From Methylobacterium ajmalii (GTDB lineage Bacteria; Pseudomonadota; Alphaproteobacteria; Rhizobiales; Beijerinckiaceae), in contig NZ_JACWCT010000016.1 in NCBI RefSeq assembly GCF_016613415.1, positions 1-51,842 on the forward strand: a stretch of 51,842 nucleotides of DNA. Direction: 5' to 3'. The notes under the pieces are model-generated. The model saw only the letters and a program-made list of their open reading frames with translations, had not been told where the DNA came from and ran no database searches. Made by a program: the position numbers and the translations under genes. Of this stretch, positions 47,753-51,842 are shown piece by piece (within the stretch, counting starts at the first letter, position 1; every line of letters starts with the position of its first letter).

Positions 47753-48157
47753 ATGCGCCTCTCCCGCCTGCCCGCCCTCACCGGCGCCCTTCTCGCGCTC
47801 TCCTGCGGCGGGGCCGCCGCCCAGGGTATCCGCAATGCGCCGCCGCCGCGGGCGCTGGAGACGGCGGCCTACATCTTCGCGGCGGCTAACGTCTGCGGCT
47901 ACCGCATCGGCACCGAGGCGTTCGAGGCGCTGCTCGCCCGCTACCAGGTGACGATCGACGACGTGCGCCCGCCGCGCGGGCCCTTCGGCGCCAAGGTCCA
48001 GACGATCTTCACCCTGATGTCGAACCAGATGATGCAGAACCGGGACGCCGCCTGCCTGGCGGTGGCCGGCGAATACGGCCCCGAGGGCAAGGTCGTCCCG
48101 GGCATCCTCCTGCCCGCCGCCCCGGCCGAGGCGCCGGCGCCCCCCAAGCAGCCCTGA
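47753..48157 (+). CDS. Small exported protein of unknown function
   Basis: A 134-residue exported protein. A signal peptide (MRLSRLPALTGALLALSCGGAAAQ, cleavage near residue 24) is followed by a helical mature region with ETAAYIFAAANVCGYRIGTEAFEALLARY and a second Cys in DAACLAVAGEYG, and a Pro/Ala-rich tail (APAEAPAPPKQP). GGAGG at 47736-47740 is 6 nt from a TTG at 47747 and 12 nt from the ATG at 47753, so either could start it. The two Cys may form a disulfide. No family recognised. It is 17 nt upstream of the deacetylase gene on the same strand and may be in its operon. Confidence 0.75.
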   Translation: MRLSRLPALTGALLALSCGGAAAQGIRNAPPPRALETAAYIFAAANVCGYRIGTEAFEALLARYQVTIDDVRPPRGPFGAKVQTIFTLMSNQMMQNRDAACLAVAGEYGPEGKVVPGILLPAAPAEAPAPPKQP

Positions 48158-48174
48158 CCGGCACGGAGACACGG

Positions 48175-49074
48175 ATGAGCGACGAGACCCGCCCGCACGG
48201 GCGCTACGGCTACAGCGCCCTGCCGCAGCGCCCGGTCTACGACTGGCCCGGGGGGAAGCGGCTGGCGGTCTACGTCGCCCTCAACGTCGAGTGCTTCGCG
48301 TTCGGCGGCGGGCTCGGGGCCGAGCTGGCCCCGGGCGGGCCGCAGCCCGACGTGCTGAACTACGCCTGGCGCGACTGGGGCAACCGCGTCGGCGTCTTCC
48401 GCCTGGCGGAGCTGTTCGACGAGGTGTCGCTGCCGGCCTCGATCCTCGTCAACAGCCGCATCTACGCCGAGTGTCCCGGCCTGATGGAGGTGTTTCGCGC
48501 CCGCGGAGACGAGGTGGTCGGTCACGGCCGCAGCAACGCCGAGCGCCAGGGCACCCTGCCCGAGGACGAGGAGCGGGCGCTGATCGCCGAGGCGACCGCG
48601 GTCCTGGCCCGGGCCGAGGGCAAGGCGCCGGCCGGCTGGCTCGGCCCCTGGATCTCGCAGAGCCGCGCCACCCCGGACCTCCTCGCCGAGGCCGGGTACC
48701 GCTACCTCCTCGACTGGTGCCACGACGACCAGCCGACCTGGTTCACGACCCGCGGCGGCGGCCGCATCCTCTCGGTGCCCTACCCGCAGGAGCTGAACGA
48801 CATCCCGTCGATCGTCGGGCGCAAGGATTCCGGCGCGCAATTCGCCGAGATGATCGTCGACACCTTCGAGGAGATGCGCGCCGCCGCCGAGGCCGCCCCG
48901 CTGGTGATGGGCATCTCGCTCCATCCCTACCTCGTCGGCCAGCCGCACCGGCTGCGGCCCCTGCGCCGGGCGCTGGCGCACATCGCCGAGGCCCGGGACG
49001 CGGTGTGGATCACCCGCCCCGGCGCCATCGCCGACCATGCGATGGCGCTGCCGGAGGGCATGGTGCCCGGATAG
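48175..49074 (+). CDS. Polysaccharide deacetylase-family protein
   Basis: A 299-residue protein of the carbohydrate esterase 4 fold without a signal peptide. The opening WPGGKRLAVYVALNVECF (about residues 25-42) is where NodB/PuuE-type proteins have the first strand; here the metal-binding Asp-Asp pair is replaced by NVECF. Other conserved parts: YAWRDWGNRVGVFRLAELFDE, GHGRSNAERQG, LGPWISQS, YRYLLDWCHDDQPTWF and MGISLHPYLVGQPHRL, where the His is in the expected metal position. It belongs to the PuuE-like cytoplasmic group (some are allantoinases or formylation-related); the substrate here is unknown. It follows the small exported protein gene by 17 nt. Confidence 0.88.
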   Translation: MSDETRPHGRYGYSALPQRPVYDWPGGKRLAVYVALNVECFAFGGGLGAELAPGGPQPDVLNYAWRDWGNRVGVFRLAELFDEVSLPASILVNSRIYAECPGLMEVFRARGDEVVGHGRSNAERQGTLPEDEERALIAEATAVLARAEGKAPAGWLGPWISQSRATPDLLAEAGYRYLLDWCHDDQPTWFTTRGGGRILSVPYPQELNDIPSIVGRKDSGAQFAEMIVDTFEEMRAAAEAAPLVMGISLHPYLVGQPHRLRPLRRALAHIAEARDAVWITRPGAIADHAMALPEGMVPG

Positions 49075-49092
49075 GCAATTTTCGCGAAGGGG

Positions 49093-49881
49093 TCAGCGCC
49101 CCGTCCAGCGCGGCGGGCGCTTGCCCAGGAACGCCTCCATCCCCTCGCGGAAATCGGCGCTCGTGTAGCAGCTCAGGATCAGGTCGTCCCCGGCCTCGGA
49201 CGGCGCCTCGTCGCGCACGCGGCGCAGCCCCTCCTTGGTGGCGGCGAGCGTCAGCGGGGCGTGCCCGGCCACCAGATGCGCCAGGGCGCTCGCCCGCTCG
49301 GCCAACGCCGCGGCATCCTCCACCACCTCGCTCACCAGCCCGATCGCCCGCGCCTCCTCGGCCTCGATCAGGCGGGCGGTGAAGATCATCTCCTTGACCC
49401 GGGCGGCGCCGACGAGGGCCGAGAGCCGGCGCAGGTTGGCGACCGACAGGCAGTTGCCGAGGGTGCGGGCGATGGGAAAGCCGAACCGGGCGTCGCGGGT
49501 GGCGATGCGCAGGTCGCAAGTCGCGGCGATCGCCGCGCCGCCGCCGGTGCAGGCCCCGGCGATCGCCGCGATGGTCGGCTTAGCGCAGCGCTCGAGCGCG
49601 CCGAGCACCCGGTCCATGAATCGCTCGTAGCCGAGCGCGTCCTCCGCCGTCGAGAAGGCGCGGAACTGGGCGATGTCGGTGCCGGCCGCGAAGGCGCGCC
49701 CGCCCGCACCCTGGATCACCACCGCGCGGACCGCCGGGTCGGCATCGATCGCCTCGGCGAGGCCGTGCAGCCGCTCGTACATCGCGAAAGTGAGGGCGTT
49801 GCGCGCCTGCGGCCGGTTGAGGGTGATGCGGGCGATGCCCGCCTCGTCGACCTCGTGGAGCAGTTCGTCGGTCTCGGTCAT
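49093..49881 (-). CDS. Crotonase-fold (enoyl-CoA hydratase/isomerase family) protein
   Basis: A 262-residue protein of the crotonase superfamily. ITLNRPQARNALTFAMYERL (about 19-38), FAAGTDIAQF (about 64-73, oxyanion-hole side), and IAGACTGGGAAIAATCDLRIA (about 104-124, second oxyanion hole Gly) are clear. Both catalytic Glu of enoyl-CoA hydratase are changed: the Glu of GGGxEL is Ala (GGGAAI) and the Glu of FGxPE is Ile (FGFPIA). So it is unlikely to be a standard hydratase and may be an isomerase, hydrolase or other CoA-ester enzyme. It is convergent with the deacetylase gene, separated by 18 nt. The product is annotated by fold only. Confidence 0.88.
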   Translation of the reverse strand: MTETDELLHEVDEAGIARITLNRPQARNALTFAMYERLHGLAEAIDADPAVRAVVIQGAGGRAFAAGTDIAQFRAFSTAEDALGYERFMDRVLGALERCAKPTIAAIAGACTGGGAAIAATCDLRIATRDARFGFPIARTLGNCLSVANLRRLSALVGAARVKEMIFTARLIEAEEARAIGLVSEVVEDAAALAERASALAHLVAGHAPLTLAATKEGLRRVRDEAPSEAGDDLILSCYTSADFREGMEAFLGKRPPRWTGR

Positions 49882-50094
49882 GGCGGGCGCATCCGGGTGG
49901 GCTTCTGCGCCCGAGCCTAAGCATCATTCGCCGGGACGGTCACCGGTGGAGCGGGCGAACGACGCGCGAATCGGCAGTGCGGTGCCGCTCCGCCGGCGGC
50001 CCGCCTCGCGGCCCGCCGAAGATCCGCGCGCGACGACGAACGCCGGGGCGCCCGCGACGTTGATGCGCGACCGGAATCGAGCAGGAGACGACGC

Positions 50095-50484
50095 ATGAGC
50101 AAGCAGGCGGCATCCGATAAGGATCACGAGAAGAGCGACCACGAGGAAACCTGGACGGCCTTCCGCGAGGCGGTGAACATGAGCCCGGGCGAGCTCGAGA
50201 AATGGCTCGACACCGAGGAGAGCCGCTCGGTCGGCTGGAGCGACGGCGCCAAGAAGGAGAGCGACAAGGGCGGCGAATCGGTCGGCCATCACCAGGGGCG
50301 CCGGATCGTCGAGATCAAGCACACCAAGAAGGCGGACCTCACCGACGAGGATTACGCCGACATGCGCAAGGTCGCGCCCTACGTCAAACGTCATCTCGCC
50401 CAGGGCGGGCCGGAGAAGGACGCCGAGACCTCGCGCTGGCGCTACTCCCTCATGAACTGGGGCCATGATCCGCTGAAGGATTGA
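50095..50484 (+). CDS. DUF3140 domain protein
   Basis: A 129-residue, highly charged cytoplasmic protein. The core has ETWTAFREAVNMSPGELEKWLDTEESRSVGW (about residues 17-47) and the C-terminal DEDYADMRKVAPYVKRHLAQGG and TSRWRYSLMNWGHDPLKD, which are the DUF3140 (histone-like or DNA-binding-like, function unproven) hallmarks. GRRIVEIKHTKKADLT is between. The ATG at 50095 follows AGGAGAC. The Lys/Asp/Glu-rich content (about residues 48-66) points to a soluble protein. It is the only gene between the crotonase-fold gene and the partial gene at the right edge. Confidence 0.85.
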   Translation: MSKQAASDKDHEKSDHEETWTAFREAVNMSPGELEKWLDTEESRSVGWSDGAKKESDKGGESVGHHQGRRIVEIKHTKKADLTDEDYADMRKVAPYVKRHLAQGGPEKDAETSRWRYSLMNWGHDPLKD

Positions 50485-50729
50485 GGCATAGCCGCCACAG
50501 CGACATGGTGGCGCGGGGCAAGGCGCAAGTTTCTCCCGCGTCGCCGCATTTCGACAACTCTGTTCGCTCTCGGGCCGCACTGGCGAAACGAACCATGCTC
50601 CGGCCGCAGTTCGGCCCGGATCTTGCTGACCCTTGCCCATGCCCCAGGGTCTTCGCATCGCTCCGGCGATGTGGCTGACTGGGGTCAAGCCGTAAGGCAT
50701 CGCGAAAAGCGGGCATATGGGGGTCCGGG

Positions 50730-51842
50730 ATGGTGGGAGCGGATGTGCGGCGGCGCCGGGCATGGTCCGGCGCGCGGGCGGGTGTGTGGGCCGGCATGCT
50801 GGCCGTCGTCCTCGCGGGTCTCGGCTTCGCCGACCGGGCCGGGGTCCCGGCGCTCGCCGTCCTGCCCCGCCCCGCCGAGGCTCCCCCCGACACCGCGCCC
50901 GACGGGCCGCCGACCCGGATCACGCTCGGCCCGGGCGGGCGCGACGTGCGCCTGTGGGGCGACCTCAACGACGGCGCCGCCGCGCGGCTGCGCCGCGTGC
51001 TCGACGCCAACCCGGGCGTGGCCCGCCTGCACCTGACCAGCGACGGCGGGCTCGTCGACGAGGGGGTGGCGATCGGCGAATTGGTGGCCGAGCGGGGTCT
51101 CGTCACCTACGTGCCGGATTACTGCGTCTCGGCCTGCACCCTCGCCTTCGTGCGCGGCCGCGAACGCCTGATCGTCGAGGACAGCCGGCTCGGCTTCCAT
51201 GCCCCCTACGAGCCGGGCGCCTTCGGCAGCATGGTCCAGGTCGATTCGACCGAGGAGCGCGGCCGCTACCTCGCCGCCGGCCTCGAGCCCGGCTTCGTCG
51301 ATCAGGCCCTCGCCACCCCCTCCCGCGACATCTGGATCCCCGACGCGGCGCGCCTGCGCGCCGCAGGCGTCGTCACCCGGGTGGTCGGGCCGGGCGACCT
51401 GCCGGATTCGACCCTCGACGACGACGATTCCCTCGCCGGCGCCCGTGCGGCGGTGCTTCGCGCCGTCGACCTCCTCGCCCCGTTCGCGGCGCAGCGGCCG
51501 GGGGTGCTCGACGGGATCGCCGCCCGCTACCGCGACGCCTACCGCCAGGGCCGCAGCGAGAGCGAGGGGCTCGACCTCATCCGGGCCGAGGCCGCGGGCG
51601 CGATCCGGACGGCCTTCCTGGGCACCGACGACGCCACCCTGGCGGATCTCGGCCGCCTCGTCCTCGACGCCATGGCGGCGAGCGGCAGCGAGGAGGCCTG
51701 CCGCGCGGTCGGGCGGGACGGCGATCTCGTGGCCGCCGCCGAGGCCCTGCCGGATCGCAGGGGCCCCGGCCGCCTGGAAGGCCTCCTCGACCGGGCGTTC
51801 GCCGGGCCGGCGCCCCTCGCCGCGCGGGTCCGGCCGACGCCG
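50730..51842 (+). CDS. ClpP/SppA-like membrane protein (COG3904-like), 3' truncated
   Basis: An open frame of 371 codons from an ATG at 50730 to the right edge, no stop, so the C-terminus is missing. The N-terminus has a basic stretch (VRRRRAW) and a transmembrane helix (about residues 15-33), then a Pro-rich linker. The domain of about 65-215 is of the ClpP/crotonase-like periplasmic protease group: RLHLTSDGGLVDEGVAIGELVAERG, then YCVSACTLAFVRG, where S134 is the expected nucleophile, and RLGFHAPY with H157. The residues after 215 are helical. Relatives are predicted periplasmic proteins of unknown role; catalytic activity is unproven. Confidence 0.85.
   Translation, partial: MVGADVRRRRAWSGARAGVWAGMLAVVLAGLGFADRAGVPALAVLPRPAEAPPDTAPDGPPTRITLGPGGRDVRLWGDLNDGAAARLRRVLDANPGVARLHLTSDGGLVDEGVAIGELVAERGLVTYVPDYCVSACTLAFVRGRERLIVEDSRLGFHAPYEPGAFGSMVQVDSTEERGRYLAAGLEPGFVDQALATPSRDIWIPDAARLRAAGVVTRVVGPGDLPDSTLDDDDSLAGARAAVLRAVDLLAPFAAQRPGVLDGIAARYRDAYRQGRSESEGLDLIRAEAAGAIRTAFLGTDDATLADLGRLVLDAMAASGSEEACRAVGRDGDLVAAAEALPDRRGPGRLEGLLDRAFAGPAPLAARVRPTP

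Noticed and set aside
45585..47951. A plus-strand frame of nearly 790 codons opposite the FUSC gene
   Set aside because: Shadow of a real membrane protein; composition is Arg/Gly/His-rich and has no hydrophobic segments.

Overview
The window is a very GC-rich, gene-dense piece of chromosome from an alphaproteobacterium, most probably Methylobacterium or a close relative in the Hyphomicrobiales (Rhizobiales). The evidence is the G/C-saturated third codon positions, a BioR-type regulator with TTATCKATAA boxes beside bioY-bioB, an ActS/ActR (RegB/RegA) pair, a cyoABCD quinol oxidase operon with SURF1, metX-metW, and paired opgG-opgH. The genus is an inference; no rRNA or tRNA gene is present to fix it. 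I see no insertion sequence, prophage, integrase or CRISPR array, so this reads as core chromosome with some accessory genes.

Layout. 1-6.2 kb (mostly minus strand): the N-terminal part of an unknown membrane-anchored protein, glmS with a strong terminator, a secreted fasciclin protein, an RskA-like anti-sigma factor, an ECF sigma factor and glmU. glmS and glmU supply UDP-GlcNAc. The sigma/anti-sigma/fasciclin trio resembles the actinobacterial SigK-RskA-MPT70/83 module, and an ECF-like promoter lies just before the fasciclin gene. 6.5-10.3 kb (plus): opgG-opgH for osmoregulated periplasmic glucans. 10.3-14.2 kb: a GNAT acetyltransferase and a methyltransferase (minus), then bioR, bioY and bioB (plus), with candidate BioR boxes in front of bioR and bioY and a terminator after bioB. 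14.2-18 kb (minus): DUF2336 protein, SLT transglycosylase, flavin reductase-like protein, nitroreductase. 18.1-24.4 kb (plus): a YfhO-like membrane protein overlapping a secreted triple-repeat protein, then three overlapping TadE/TadG-type genes.

24.4-25.3 kb is the only long non-coding stretch and becomes strikingly AT-rich before a dCache-HAMP chemoreceptor (25.3-27.3 kb). 27.6-31.8 kb (plus): alanine racemase, an ACAD10/11-like acyl-CoA dehydrogenase, the dimethylsulfone monooxygenase sfnG, a small secreted Cys-rich protein and an OGFr-domain protein. 32.3-40.7 kb (minus): a co-directional block cyoA-cyoB-cyoC-cyoD-surf1-actS-actR-gcdH, linking a bo3-type quinol oxidase with the quinone/redox-sensing two-component system that often controls terminal oxidases. 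40.8-45.3 kb: an MHS-type MFS transporter, a palindromic intergenic repeat, a chorismate mutase (minus) and metX-metW (plus) with a structured leader. 45.4-51.8 kb: a FUSC-family transporter (minus), a small secreted protein, a polysaccharide deacetylase, a crotonase-fold protein lacking both catalytic glutamates (minus), a DUF3140 protein and a truncated ClpP/SppA-like membrane protein running off the right edge.

No clearly new multi-gene system stands out. The observations most worth following are the sigma/anti-sigma/fasciclin unit with its own promoter, the overlapping alternative stem-loops in the metX leader, the AT-rich chemoreceptor leader, the tandem degenerate BioR boxes, and the triple-repeat secreted protein translationally coupled to a YfhO homologue.
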